NCBI GenBank assembly: GCA_036521415.1
Contig: DATDHU010000081.1
Coordinates: 35,767 to 99,766, forward strand
Direction of reading: 5' to 3'
Length of the DNA stretch: 64,000 bases
Source: DASXMT01 sp036521415
Lineage (GTDB): Bacteria; Actinomycetota; Acidimicrobiia; Acidimicrobiales; RAAP-2
Below are positions 25,738 through 35,262 of this stretch, in pieces. The position numbers and the translations under genes are program-made. Positions within the stretch are counted from its first letter, which is position 1. Every line of letters begins with the position of its first letter. The notes beneath the pieces were generated by a model. It was given only the letters and a program-made list of their open reading frames with translations. It was not told where the DNA came from and searched no databases.

Positions 25738-26408
25738 GTGGCTTCAAACACAAGGACCCGCTACGCCAATTGTGACGGTCTGGACATTGCCTACCAGGTG
25801 CTCGGCGAGGGTCCGGTCGACCTGCTTCTGTACACGGGAGGAACCGTCCCGATCGACTGCATGGACGAGGAGCCGTCACTGGCCCGCTTCCAGCGTCGAC
25901 TGGCCTCGTTCAGTCGGATCGTCCGTTTCGATCGGCGGGGGGTGGGGCTGTCGGACCGGGGCTCGGCTTCGACTCCCCCCACCACCGAACAGTGGGTCGA
26001 CGATGCCATCGCCGTGCTTGACGCCGTCGATTCCGAGAGAGCGGCCGTCTTCGCTCCGTTCCTCGATTCCCCAGAGGGTCTGGTGCTGGCGGCCACCCAT
26101 CCTGAGCGTGTGCGCAGTCTGGTGGTCGTGAACGGCGGAGCTCGCTTCAAATGGGCACCCGACTATCCCTACGGCGTGCCCCAACGTGACGTCGACACCT
26201 TGATTCGGTTGGGTGCCGAGCCCGACGCCGTCGAGCAGGGCTACGACACCCTGGCCGGTGTCGCCCCCAGCGTCGTCGGTGATCCGGCCTTCCGCACCTG
26301 GTGGGATCGGGCCTCGTTGCCGGATCGAGCGTCGAGTTCGTGGATCGTGGGCAACATGAATTGAAAGGCGTGCCCGGACCCTGGCGTCTCTTTGCCGTGG
26401 ACGGCTAA
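25738..26408 (+). pseudogene. Alpha/beta-hydrolase-nucleotide cyclase gene with internal deletion
   Basis: The first 195 residues match the N-terminal alpha/beta hydrolase half of the fused hydrolase-cyclase family (RYANCDGLDIAYQVLGEG, FDRRGVGLSDR, AATHPERV, DPAFRTWWDRA). The frame then stops at 26364. In another frame the bases 26316-26408 read LVAGSSVEFVDRGQHELKG followed by VPGPWRLFAV, the C-terminal end of the class III cyclase domain of the same family. The middle, roughly the last third of the hydrolase and most of the cyclase, is missing, and the junction near 26308-26316 is out of frame. The GxSxG elbow is also altered (FLDSPEG). The gene is a deletion remnant at the edge of the island that follows. 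Confidence 0.75.
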
Positions 26409-26435
26409 TCGCCGATTTGCCTTCATGTGGGGCGA

Positions 26436-27545
26436 CTACACCGACACGGCGGTCGTCAGCGACCGTTGTTGGGTCGCCAAGGCAACGATCTCGAGCATGT
26501 TCTTTGGCTCGATACCTGGCTTGATTGGCAAGTAGGTGATCTCGCCGGCCACCAGGTCCGAATAGACATCCTGTCGGAGCCGTGCAAGTGTCGCCTGAGA
26601 CGAATTCTTCAACTTGGCCTGAAGGGTGGCGGTGGTGATTCCAGCTGCGCTCGCCAACGCGACGATGGTGTTTATCCCCGCGCTCGACTTGCTGCCATTG
26701 GTTGCGAAGAACACCAGACCCACAAGCACTGCCACGCTCAATCCAAACATGACCATCTGGACCCCGAAGGTACGTACCGCGTATTGAATTCCGCGTCTGC
26801 TTTTCAGGATGGCATAGGGCTTGACGAGGGTTGACGGATCTTGGCCTAGCACCAACAATTCGTACCAACGTCGGATCTGAAGGTAGAGCTGTGGGCAGGC
26901 GTCGGGCCGTGATCTCCAGTCTGCATCGGATGCAACCTCGTGCCACGCCGAGAGGGAGCCTCCAATCGCCGGCGCCGTGTACATCGTGAAGTAGGCAGCA
27001 AGTCGGCCGATCCCTCGAGAAAGCTCGGTGCAGCGTTGGGCACCAAGCATGGATGACCAACTCGTTGGTGACCCTTCTTCGGCGCGCGGATCCAGGGCCC
27101 AGTAGCTTTCCGACAGGCCACGGCCCAGGAGGTACGCGTTCGCCTGGCTATCCGATTTCGACGTAAGCGTGTCCTGGATGTGCGCATCGAACTCGAAGAT
27201 CTTCGCCGCCAGATCGTCCCATCTCGAAGGCCTCCCCTCGGTATCGCCCGTGGCCGACGGCAGGGCTCCGCCGAGTGACGCGATCTCTCCCGAGTAGCTA
27301 CCCCCAGACTGATCCGTATCGACGGCGAATCGCACCGCAAGTGCCGACATGACAACTTGGGCTTCAGTACGAAGGTCTTCGCCCCGCCGCTCATTGCGGA
27401 GCGGGAGAAAGTGGTCCCCGCCGGTGGCGGGCACACCGATCTCAGGTCGCGGTGCGTCGGGCCGGTTGCGACCTCTGACTTCGGCCACATACCACCCAAG
27501 GCGGAGAGCGCTGATCACGTCGTCGCTGTCTGCAGGTGAGGGCAT
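26436..27545 (-). CDS. Hypothetical membrane protein with a C-terminal pair of TM helices
   Basis: The protein (about 369 residues) has no recognised domain. Residues 1-250 are soluble and helix-rich. Two hydrophobic segments follow (VQMVMFGLSVAVLVGLVFF and INTIVALASAAGITTA), then a charged helix (LRQDVYSDLVAGEITYLP). The layout is like two-TM effector proteins of conflict systems such as SLATT, but similarity cannot be shown here. ATG at 27545 follows AAGGAG closely; GTG at 27563 is an alternative. Base composition is lower in GC than the flanks. It is divergent from the peptidase gene. Confidence 0.6.
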   Translation of the reverse strand: MPSPADSDDVISALRLGWYVAEVRGRNRPDAPRPEIGVPATGGDHFLPLRNERRGEDLRTEAQVVMSALAVRFAVDTDQSGGSYSGEIASLGGALPSATGDTEGRPSRWDDLAAKIFEFDAHIQDTLTSKSDSQANAYLLGRGLSESYWALDPRAEEGSPTSWSSMLGAQRCTELSRGIGRLAAYFTMYTAPAIGGSLSAWHEVASDADWRSRPDACPQLYLQIRRWYELLVLGQDPSTLVKPYAILKSRRGIQYAVRTFGVQMVMFGLSVAVLVGLVFFATNGSKSSAGINTIVALASAAGITTATLQAKLKNSSQATLARLRQDVYSDLVAGEITYLPIKPGIEPKNMLEIVALATQQRSLTTAVSV

Positions 27546-27762
27546 GATCTCCTTCAGTCCCACGGAATTCGTCGGAGCCGCCTGGGCTTACCGCCCTCCG
27601 GGGCGCCATTCTCCGTGACGCCATGGAAAGCGTATGCACACCTGATGCGCATCGTGGCTGATCGGGTCAGCCGCGACCTCGACGCAAGGCGTGAAGACAG
27701 CGGCACGGCTACCCCGCAAATTCCACAAGCGGACGTGACAAACCGGGAGTACATTCTGATAC

Positions 27763-28533
27763 ATGCCCACCGAGCGCAAGATCAAGAAGTATGGGTGGAT
27801 CCCGCAGCTCCCGGACCTTCGGGACGCCCAGCTTCAAATAGAAGCCGTGACCGCACTGCCGAGTTCGGTTGACCTGAGTTCTTCGGCGAACATGCCCCCT
27901 GTGTACGACCAGGGCCAACTTGGCAGCTGCACCGGGAACGCCATCTCGGGTGCGGTCGACTTCGAGAATCATAAACTGGATGGCACCTTTGCAACCCCAA
28001 GTCGCCTCTGGGTGTACTACCAGGAGCGAGTGATCGAGGGTACGGTCGCGCAAGACGCGGGCGGGCAGATTCGTGATGGCATCAAGGCCGTGGCACAGCT
28101 CGGAATCTGTCCGGAGACCGACTGGCCGTACGACATTGCCACGTTCGCGCAGACGCCTCCGCAAAAGGACTACACCGACGCCCTCAAGGACAAAGTCGTC
28201 AGCTACCAAGCGGTCACTCAGGAACTGTTCGCGCTCAAGAGCGTCCTGGCCAGGGGCTTACCGATCGTGTTCGGGTTCACGGTCTACGAGTCATTCGAGG
28301 GACCGGCGGTGGCCAGCACCGGCATCGTGCCCATGCCCAGCCCGAGCGAGAAGGTCGTCGGCGGTCATGCAGTCGTGCTGGTCGGCTACGACGACGCGGT
28401 GGACCGTTTCCGAGTACGCAACTCGTGGGGCGCCGGTTGGGGGCAGAAGGGTTACTTCGAGATTCCGTACCTCTACGTCACGTCGGGCTCTCTGGCTTCA
28501 GACTTCTGGGTGGTTCAACAAACGAGCGTCTGA
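27763..28533 (+). CDS. Papain-like C1A cysteine peptidase
   Basis: The 256-residue protein is a complete C1A fold without signal peptide or long propeptide. The oxyanion Gln50 and nucleophile Cys56 are in DQGQLGSCTGNA, the His is in GGHAVVLVGYDD (about 202) and the Asn is in RNSWGAGWG (about 220). It should be an active cytoplasmic cysteine protease. TACATT lies seven bases before the ATG. It is followed after 211 bp by the phosphorylase-fold gene on the same strand, and the lower-GC segment suggests recent transfer. Confidence 0.85.
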   Translation: MPTERKIKKYGWIPQLPDLRDAQLQIEAVTALPSSVDLSSSANMPPVYDQGQLGSCTGNAISGAVDFENHKLDGTFATPSRLWVYYQERVIEGTVAQDAGGQIRDGIKAVAQLGICPETDWPYDIATFAQTPPQKDYTDALKDKVVSYQAVTQELFALKSVLARGLPIVFGFTVYESFEGPAVASTGIVPMPSPSEKVVGGHAVVLVGYDDAVDRFRVRNSWGAGWGQKGYFEIPYLYVTSGSLASDFWVVQQTSV

Positions 28534-28744
28534 ACGGGCGAGCGAAGAGTTCATCGAACCTTCGTCGGTGGGTCTCGATGAGTCCGGTCGGTTCCGTCGA
28601 CCGAGCAATCAAGTCATTGGTGCCGACGCCAATCGGTGACGCGGGTCTTGCCACCATGTAGGCCGGTCCGATCACCGTGGCTGGAGGGGTTGACACATAA
28701 TTCCAACGGGCAGAGGATGATGCACGAGTCGGGAGGGCCGGTAC

Positions 28745-29875
28745 ATGGCAATAGGTGCAGATTGGGCCCGACGGAACCTCGGTATTTCTCTGACGGGTTC
28801 CACCCCATCGAGCGCGCTCGACTCCGTCACTGAAGGTGGTGATGACAGGCAACTGTTGCGCCAATTGATCGATTTCGATTCCCAAGGGCCCAGCGGTGCA
28901 GCGTTCCAAGCCCAAGCGACGCAAACAGCCATCGGACTGTCGCACTTCGTGCCGATACCGTGGCCAGAGGGCTTGGCGCCGACGGTAGGCGCAGTCCCCA
29001 CGGGCGAGTCACTGCCGAAGGCCGATGTCTTGATCGTCACATGGACGGTCGATGAAGGACACGGACTGAGCCAGGTTCTTACTCCCGGCGTCGACAGCCA
29101 TTCCGGATGGAAGAACTACACGAAAAATTTCGAACAGATCGCAAAGACCATGTCCCCCGTCTGTCCAGCCCGACAAGCTGGTCGACTGGGGACGTATTGG
29201 ACAACTCACATAGGCGCCCAGCGCGTGACTTTGTTCAAGTCAGACTCACACATGTCCCAGGATGGACCGAAGTTGGCGAATGCCGTCGTGTGGAAGCAGA
29301 TCATCCAAGATTGCCGACCCTCGTGGGTCATCACGACCGGAACCGGCGGAGGTATTGGCCCGGATTTTGAAGTAGGGGACGTCATCATCAGCAGCTTCGT
29401 TTCTTTCGACTGCCAGAGACAGTTCAAAAAGTTCAACGGCGAATCTTTCGCCTGCCAGACGCAAGCGCCATCGGGGAAATTGGCAATGGCCGGCTCGCTG
29501 TTTGCCGCTAATTCTCCGATGCTCCCAAAAGACAACCGGCGCCCTCCCAAGATTTTCTCGGCGACAGGGTCCCATTCGGGAATTCTGACGACGGACTTCT
29601 TTGGCTTCGACAACACGGCCAATACGTATGGCCTCGAAGGCAAGGGCGATCTCTCCGAAATGGGTGACGCCGTTCTTGGCATGGTCTGTCAAGATCTGGG
29701 GAGCAACGCACCGAGCTACGTCGTGGTGCGAAATGTATCGGATCCCCAGATCGACTCCGCTGGACTGACCTTAGAGGCGCAAAAGAAGCTGGCGGCCGCC
29801 ATCTACCAGGGATACGGGCTATGGAGCACCATATGCAGCGCCATCGTGTGCTGGGCAATCGTCGCAGGACTATAA
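28745..29875 (+). CDS. Nucleoside phosphorylase-fold protein
   Basis: The 376-residue protein has a PNP/MTAN-type domain from about residue 95: ADVLIVTWTVDEG, WVITTGTGGGIGPDFEVGD, and a late GDAVLGMVCQDLG...VVVRNVSDPQID that matches the nucleoside-binding and catalytic Asp region. It probably cleaves the N-glycosidic bond of a nucleoside or nucleotide derivative. The first 90 residues match nothing known to me and the C-terminus is hydrophobic. GGGAGGG lies before the ATG, and TTGACA at 28690-28695 is a possible -35. Phosphorylase-fold effectors occur in bacterial conflict systems, which fits the peptidase next to it; that link is inference. Confidence 0.75.
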   Translation: MAIGADWARRNLGISLTGSTPSSALDSVTEGGDDRQLLRQLIDFDSQGPSGAAFQAQATQTAIGLSHFVPIPWPEGLAPTVGAVPTGESLPKADVLIVTWTVDEGHGLSQVLTPGVDSHSGWKNYTKNFEQIAKTMSPVCPARQAGRLGTYWTTHIGAQRVTLFKSDSHMSQDGPKLANAVVWKQIIQDCRPSWVITTGTGGGIGPDFEVGDVIISSFVSFDCQRQFKKFNGESFACQTQAPSGKLAMAGSLFAANSPMLPKDNRRPPKIFSATGSHSGILTTDFFGFDNTANTYGLEGKGDLSEMGDAVLGMVCQDLGSNAPSYVVVRNVSDPQIDSAGLTLEAQKKLAAAIYQGYGLWSTICSAIVCWAIVAGL

Positions 29876-29930
29876 GTCGCAGAACTCATAAGAGCGTCCC
29901 GCACGGTTCCTCCTTTGTCCGGTTGCTACC

Positions 29931-30428
29931 ATGACCTGCGTGGCTGAATCCGAGACCAATGCCGGGGATCTGAACGAACGTAGCCAGCTCGATACGGATG
30001 CCCTCTGCAAGATGTTCACCACCGAGTTGGGCGGGGAGGACTTCTATAACACCCTGGCCGACCGGATCGACAACGAGGAAGCCGCCAAGCTGCTCCGTAA
30101 CAACGGGAGGGAGGAAGCCGGACATGCGCGGCGCCTCCTTCGGGCCATCTCGTTGAAGGTCGGACACGACATGGATCCCACACCGGAGATGCTCGCCACC
30201 ACTGCCATCCAGTTGCCCGATTCGATCAGCCTCACGCTCCTCTCGACCATTCTGAAAGCCGAGCTCGAAGGCGACGTGAGCTATCAACGATGGGCTAACA
30301 ATGAACCCGACCCCCAGGTGGCCCGGCTCCTGCGATTGAACGGCCGCGAGGAGTCGATCCATGCGAGTCGAGTCGAGCAAGTCATCGCGCTCCTGACGCC
30401 ACCCGAGGTTGCTGCCAACCCTCGGTGA
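29931..30428 (+). CDS. Ferritin-like di-iron protein
   Basis: The 165-residue protein is a four-helix bundle with two E...ExxH sets (ELGGEDFY with EEAGH; ELEGD with EESIH), the rubrerythrin/ferritin-like metal site. A role in oxidative stress or iron handling is likely. ATG at 29931 has no Shine-Dalgarno sequence; TACCAT seven bases before a GTG at 29940 would make that GTG a leaderless start. It marks the return to typical composition after the island. Confidence 0.78.
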   Translation: MTCVAESETNAGDLNERSQLDTDALCKMFTTELGGEDFYNTLADRIDNEEAAKLLRNNGREEAGHARRLLRAISLKVGHDMDPTPEMLATTAIQLPDSISLTLLSTILKAELEGDVSYQRWANNEPDPQVARLLRLNGREESIHASRVEQVIALLTPPEVAANPR

Positions 30429-30458
30429 GGAAAGGCTCAGGACTCCCTAGCGTCCGAG

Positions 30459-31364
30459 CTATTCGGCTCCCGGAGTGGTCAGCCACTTGACGGCGCAGCC
30501 CACGAAGCTCAGGAACGCGGCGATGACGGTCCAGTAGTAGACGTAGACGTCGTAGTCAACGCCCACTGGGGGAGCGTTCGGAACCACCTGCCGTAGAAGG
30601 ATGAGGGCAAAGGGGAAGACGGCGAACAGGACCAAGGTGCCGCTGGTGGTGTTGGGTCTCCTTCCCAGCATCACCAACCATGACATGCCCAGCACAACGA
30701 GGGCCGACAGCACCATCATCCCGGCAACCAGTATCGTGACCGCCTCGACATCATCGTCGCGCGTCACATGCATGAGAACTTGCGAGCCCTGGGCTCGGCC
30801 TGCCGGCTGGCCGGGGGGGGCCCCCGTGAACGTGATGTCGAACCCTGGAACCCCCGGTGCGGACGGGTAGATGACGACCGGGATGGGCCTCGGTGTCGCT
30901 CCATCGGTTCGCTCGGCGCTGGCGGTCAGGTAACTGGTATAGGAGTCGAAGGGGAACGCCTTCAGCGAGCCTGCGTTCTCGAGGAGCACCGTGGTCTGTG
31001 CCACCCCGAGGACGTCGCCGGCTGGGATCTGCTGAGTCGGGGGTTCCGCACCGTCGATCGTCAGCCGGATCGGAACGAGCGCCCGACTGGTGTTCCCATA
31101 CGGCGAGCCGATGGCTCCGAACAATCTGGGAACGACCTGCACGGTTCCTTGGCCCAGCTGAGCATCGATGCTCGACGGCGTGACGTAGAGCTCGATCCGA
31201 GTGGCCGACAGCGGGGGCCGCGGCTTGGCGCTCGGCTGGATCGTGATGTCTCCGCCACGGGAGAGGCCAAAGAGGAGGTAACTGAGGCCTATGGTCACGA
31301 TCACGACGAGATAGATGATCGCGGCCCGGCGGCCCTTGGCCGAGTTCATGGATGGATTGCTCAT
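30459..31364 (-). CDS. DUF4436-like membrane protein
   Basis: The protein has one N-terminal helix, an extracytoplasmic beta-rich region of about 170 residues (containing AFPFDSYTSYLTAS) and three C-terminal helices. This is the layout of DUF4436 proteins found mostly in actinobacteria, with no known function. An in-frame start at 31418 would add 18 residues; neither start has a clear ribosome site. It converges on the ferritin-like gene. Confidence 0.65.
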   Translation of the reverse strand: MSNPSMNSAKGRRAAIIYLVVIVTIGLSYLLFGLSRGGDITIQPSAKPRPPLSATRIELYVTPSSIDAQLGQGTVQVVPRLFGAIGSPYGNTSRALVPIRLTIDGAEPPTQQIPAGDVLGVAQTTVLLENAGSLKAFPFDSYTSYLTASAERTDGATPRPIPVVIYPSAPGVPGFDITFTGAPPGQPAGRAQGSQVLMHVTRDDDVEAVTILVAGMMVLSALVVLGMSWLVMLGRRPNTTSGTLVLFAVFPFALILLRQVVPNAPPVGVDYDVYVYYWTVIAAFLSFVGCAVKWLTTPGAE

Positions 31365-31530
31365 GATGGGACTCAGTCGCTCCGCTCCGGCGAACCCGAC
31401 TGGTGGTACCTCCATCATCTCAGAGTGGACGTCCCCAGGCCGGGCCTACAGTTGTGTGCATCTGCTGGTGCCTGGGACACCCTTCGGTGGGACAAGGAGC
31501 AGCAGCCGAACGACGAATGAGGAAACGGCG

Positions 31531-32034
31531 ATGCCAGAAGAGGTCAACAAGCAATCACGGGTACGGCCCACCTACGCTCGTGACGAACGAGAGCTACTGG
31601 ATCGTTGGTTGGAGTTCCATCGGGCCACGCTGTTCGCCAAATGTGAAGGACTGACCGACCAGCAACGCAAGGATCGGCCGGTCGCCTCGTCAGAGCTGTC
31701 GCTTCATGGTCTCGTGCGCCATTTGGCCGAGACCGAACGGAACTGGTTCGAACGGGTCCTGCTTCGTGATCTCGACCGGCCACCGATCTGGCCGGACGGG
31801 GCCCTCGTCCCGCTCGACGAGGCGAGCTGGGCGGACGATCTCGATCTCTGGCGCACGGCGTGTGATGCGAGCCGTCGGGCGGCGGAGAGTCGCAGCCTGG
31901 ACGATTACGGCTTTTGGCGAGACAAGCAGGTCTCATTGCGATCGATCTACCTTCACATGATCCAGGAGTACGCCCGACACAATGGTCACGCGGACTTCCT
32001 CCGCGAGCTGGAGGATGGAACGGTAGGGCTGTGA
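31531..32034 (+). CDS. DinB/DUF664 family protein
   Basis: The 167-residue four-helix protein shows SLHGLVRHLAETERNWFERV and MIQEYARHNGHADFLREL, the metal-binding histidine pattern of the DUF664 branch. Members are proposed thiol-dependent transferases; in actinobacteria the thiol would be mycothiol. GAGGAAA lies before the ATG. The next gene is a mycothiol-type oxidoreductase, so the two may share a redox role. Confidence 0.83.
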   Translation: MPEEVNKQSRVRPTYARDERELLDRWLEFHRATLFAKCEGLTDQQRKDRPVASSELSLHGLVRHLAETERNWFERVLLRDLDRPPIWPDGALVPLDEASWADDLDLWRTACDASRRAAESRSLDDYGFWRDKQVSLRSIYLHMIQEYARHNGHADFLRELEDGTVGL

Positions 32035-32113
32035 CCGGCCGTTGGAAGCACCGGCGAGTCGCGCCGCCCGGCGAGAGAGCTCGTTCCGGCCGCGACTTGG
32101 CCGTTGGTCGCAG

Positions 32114-32119
32114 TAGCCT
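32114..32119 (+). promoter_or_regulatory. -10 hexamer of the DsbA-like gene
   Basis: TAGCCT is followed by six bases and the ATG at 32126, again the leaderless arrangement. Confidence 0.45.
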
Positions 32120-32125
32120 TCGGCT

Positions 32126-32764
32126 ATGACAGACGTCGAGGTGTTCGTCGATCCCAGCTGCCCGTGGGCCTGGATCACCTCTCGTTGGGTGCTGGAGGTG
32201 GCACCGGCTCGAGAGCTGGCCGTGTACTGGCGCTCCTACTGCCTCGAGATCCGGGACGACTACGGCGTGGCGTCAACCGTTCCGGAGGAGTTCCGGCAAC
32301 GGGCGCTCGACGGCCATGCCCTTTCGCATCGCATGCTACGGGTCTTCGAGGCTGCGCGGGCCGAGGCTCGAGAGGACGCTGTGAGCCGCCTCTACACGGA
32401 GTGGGGTCGGCGGTTCTTCGTCCGGCAACGCCCCGAAGACCGGGAGCTCCTGGCCGCTTGCATAGCGGCGGCGGGTCTCGGTGCCACCTTGATCGAAGCG
32501 GCGGATGACGAGAAGTGGGACTCTCCGATCCGTGACGCCATGGACGTGGCTTACTCCTTCGGTGGACCGAAGACCCAGACGCCAACCATCGTGGTACGGG
32601 CCGATCCGCCGCACGGGTTCAAGGGACCGGTCATGGCCCCCGCTCCTCGGGGAGATGCCGCCCTGCGCCTGTGGGACGCCATCCAGGTTCTGTCCGAGCA
32701 CCAGGGGTTCTTCGAGATCACCCGGCCCCGAGCCAACCCTCCACGGGTCGAGCCGGCTCCCTAG
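32126..32764 (+). CDS. DsbA-family protein of the Rv2466c type
   Basis: The 212-residue thioredoxin-fold protein begins DVEVFVDPSCPWAWITSRW, the signature of mycothiol-dependent nitroreductase Rv2466c relatives. The active site reads C-P-W-A, so only the first cysteine is present instead of CPWC. The cis-Pro region is KTQTPTIVV. It probably uses mycothiol as the second thiol. It converges on the frameshifted methyltransferase with 7 bp between them. Confidence 0.82.
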   Translation: MTDVEVFVDPSCPWAWITSRWVLEVAPARELAVYWRSYCLEIRDDYGVASTVPEEFRQRALDGHALSHRMLRVFEAARAEAREDAVSRLYTEWGRRFFVRQRPEDRELLAACIAAAGLGATLIEAADDEKWDSPIRDAMDVAYSFGGPKTQTPTIVVRADPPHGFKGPVMAPAPRGDAALRLWDAIQVLSEHQGFFEITRPRANPPRVEPAP

Positions 32765-32771
32765 CTGAGCA

Positions 32772-33496
32772 TCAGCCGAGGCGCCGGGCGAGCAGCAGCA
32801 GCATCCGCGGGATCGTCCACGCGTTCGGGAAGTCGCCTGTCTCCTTCACGACCAATGTCAAGCGGTGGCGGCTCCACCATGTCCTCGATCAACAAGCCGT
32901 GTGTGCCCATGACATGCGCGCACTTGCTCAACGGACGGTGGGCGAACTCCAGGGAGACACCGGGGGCCAACGTGATCGATCGCCACCTCTTCTCGGAGGT
33001 AGGAACCGATCCTCCAGAACTGCTCACCCGAGGTCACATCGTCCACCCAGCCGCTACCCGGTGCCTGGAGGATGGGATGCACAAGGAATAAGAGGAATCG
33101 ACCCCCGGACACCAGCACTCGCGAGACTTCTTCGAGGGCGGCCTCGAACGGGCCGACGTGCTCGAGGGCAAGGCACAGAACCACCGCGTCGAACGCCGCG
33201 TTCGGGCAGGGGAGTTGTTCCGCCCGCGCTCGCGCAAATCGAGCCGAGCTGCCACGTTCGTGAGCCACCCGAATCTGCGATGGCGTGGGGTCGAGGCCAA
33301 CCACTTCGGCGCCGAGGCCGGCAATCCTGCGGCTGACTTGTCCCTCGCCGCAGCCCACGTCCAATACCCGCCGGGCCCCGCCCAGGTGGCGTTCAACGAG
33401 CGGTAGGACCTGCTGCTCGCACTCCGGGTCGACTCCGCCAGTAAAACTCTCCTGCCACCAGGTCGAATGTTGTTCCCAAAGGTCATCGCCGAGCAC
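32772..33496 (-). pseudogene. Class I methyltransferase with two frameshifts
   Basis: The N-terminal 155 residues carry a normal SAM domain (VLDVGCGEGQVSRRIAGLGAE in outline, LCLALEHV). After REEVAIDHVGP the match continues in a second frame (GVSLEFAHRPLSKCAHVMG) and then in a third (ETGDFPNAWTIPRMLLLLA), which ends at 32772. Both shifts are of the extra-base type. The first sits on a run of five G at 32962-32966, the second between about 32845 and 32870. The start is a GTG at 33496. Either the gene is decayed or the sequence carries two indel errors. Confidence 0.75.
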
Positions 33497-33589
33497 CAGG
33501 GCGAGACTACCTTCACCTCTGTGGGGCTGAGGTTGGATCAGCTAGGTTCGCGAAGGTCCCCACGACAGGTACTCACCACTGGGAGCTGG

Positions 33590-35221
33590 ATGGCACTGGA
33601 TCTAGGACGTCGCCTGATGCAGCGGACGCTGCGGGACGCGGCCGCCCAGGCGCCGTCGGTCTCGATCGTCGGAGCCGGGCTGTCCGGATTGGCCATGGCC
33701 ATGCAGCTTCGGCGTTCGGGCGTCACCGACATCACCATCTACGAGCAGTCCGACGGCGTGGGCGGCACCTGGCGTGACAACACCTACCCCGGCAGCGGGT
33801 GCGATGTCCCCTCCCACCTGTACTCGTTCTCGTTCGCCCCGAAGACCGACTGGTCCCGGCGCTTCGCCGAACAGCCGGAAATCCTCGAGTACGCCGAGTC
33901 GTGCGTGACCCAGAACGACCTTGCTCGGCACATCCGGTTCGGGACCACCGTGGAAGAAGCCCACTTCGACGAGGAGCACGCGCAGTGGCGCCTGTCGGTG
34001 ACGCCTCGAGGAGCGGCGACCCGCGAGGTCGTCACCGACGTGGTGATCTTCGCCTGCGGGCAGCTCAACCGACCGGCAACCCCCGACCTGGCCGGCGCGG
34101 TGACGTTCGAAGGGACCAGCTTCCATTCGGCCCGATGGGACCCCACCTGCGAGCTCGACGGCCGCCAGGTGGCCGTGGTCGGCAACGGGGCAAGTGCCAT
34201 CCAGTTCGTCCCCGCGGTGGCCCGAAAAGCCTCAGCGCTCACGATCTTCCAGCGCAGCACCAACTACGTCGGGCCCAAGCCCGATCGCGCCTACGGCGCC
34301 ATCGAGCGATGGCTGCTCGAGCACGTCCGGCCCTACGAACTGGCCTACCGCTGGAAGATCTACTGGTCGTTCGAGGCCCGCTGGTTGCTCTTCCGTCGCG
34401 ACGGCTGGCCCGGCCGCCGGTTGGCCGGAACCTTCGACAAGGGCATCCGGGCCCAGGTGGTCTCCGACCGGCTGCCGGAGACGGCCGTCGTCCCCGACTA
34501 CCTCCTGGGTTGCAAGCGCATCCTCATCTCCAACGACTGGTACCCGACCCTGCACCGGCCCAACGTCGAGGTGGTCACCGATCCCATCGACCACGTCGAG
34601 GCCGATGCCGTGGTCACCGGCACCGGGCGCCGTTACCCGGCCGACGTCCTGATCTACGCCACCGGTTTCCACACCACCGATTTCCTCTCGCACATCGCCA
34701 TCACCGGGGTCGAGGGGCGGAAGCTGGCCGACGAGTGGCGGGCCGGAGCCGGGGCCTACCTGGGCATCACCGTCCCCGGCTTCCCCAACTGCTTCCTGCT
34801 CTATGGCCCCAACACCAACCTGGGTCACAACTCGATCCTGTTCATGGTCGAGCGGCAGATCAGCTACATCCTCCAGTTGCTGGCCCTCACCTCCGCGACC
34901 GCCCGGACCTCGTCGTCGCGCCTGTCGGTCGATGTCACACCCGGGGCCTTCAGTCGCGACAGCCAACGAACCCAGCGGCTCATGAGCGCGACGGTCTGGG
35001 CGGGCAGTTGTCGAAGTTGGTACAAGACGGCTACCGGCAGGATCACCAACAACTGGCCGAGCTGGTCGGTGCGCTACTGGCTCGACACCCTGCGGGTCCG
35101 ACGGGGCGACGTGGTCCTGCGGTACACCGATGCCCCATCACCCGCCGGCGTCGGACCGGCCGGCGGCGAGTCTGACGGCGAGCGCCGGGCGGCCAGCGCC
35201 GGGCGCGTGCAGCGCTCGTAG
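33590..35221 (+). CDS. Flavin-containing monooxygenase, Baeyer-Villiger type
   Basis: The protein (about 543 residues) has two Rossmann motifs (VGAGLSGLAMAMQL and VVGNGASAIQFVP) and between them FEGTSFHSARW, the Baeyer-Villiger fingerprint FxGxxxHxxxW. It should use FAD and NADPH to oxygenate a ketone, possibly a steroid or cyclic ketone. ATG at 33590 follows GGGAGC; the frame upstream overlaps the methyltransferase start and lacks homology. The last 60 residues are low-complexity. Confidence 0.88.
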   Translation: MALDLGRRLMQRTLRDAAAQAPSVSIVGAGLSGLAMAMQLRRSGVTDITIYEQSDGVGGTWRDNTYPGSGCDVPSHLYSFSFAPKTDWSRRFAEQPEILEYAESCVTQNDLARHIRFGTTVEEAHFDEEHAQWRLSVTPRGAATREVVTDVVIFACGQLNRPATPDLAGAVTFEGTSFHSARWDPTCELDGRQVAVVGNGASAIQFVPAVARKASALTIFQRSTNYVGPKPDRAYGAIERWLLEHVRPYELAYRWKIYWSFEARWLLFRRDGWPGRRLAGTFDKGIRAQVVSDRLPETAVVPDYLLGCKRILISNDWYPTLHRPNVEVVTDPIDHVEADAVVTGTGRRYPADVLIYATGFHTTDFLSHIAITGVEGRKLADEWRAGAGAYLGITVPGFPNCFLLYGPNTNLGHNSILFMVERQISYILQLLALTSATARTSSSRLSVDVTPGAFSRDSQRTQRLMSATVWAGSCRSWYKTATGRITNNWPSWSVRYWLDTLRVRRGDVVLRYTDAPSPAGVGPAGGESDGERRAASAGRVQRS

Positions 35222-35262
35222 AGGCGGCCGAGACCTCTTCATCCGGCGTCCGTTCAGCTCCG

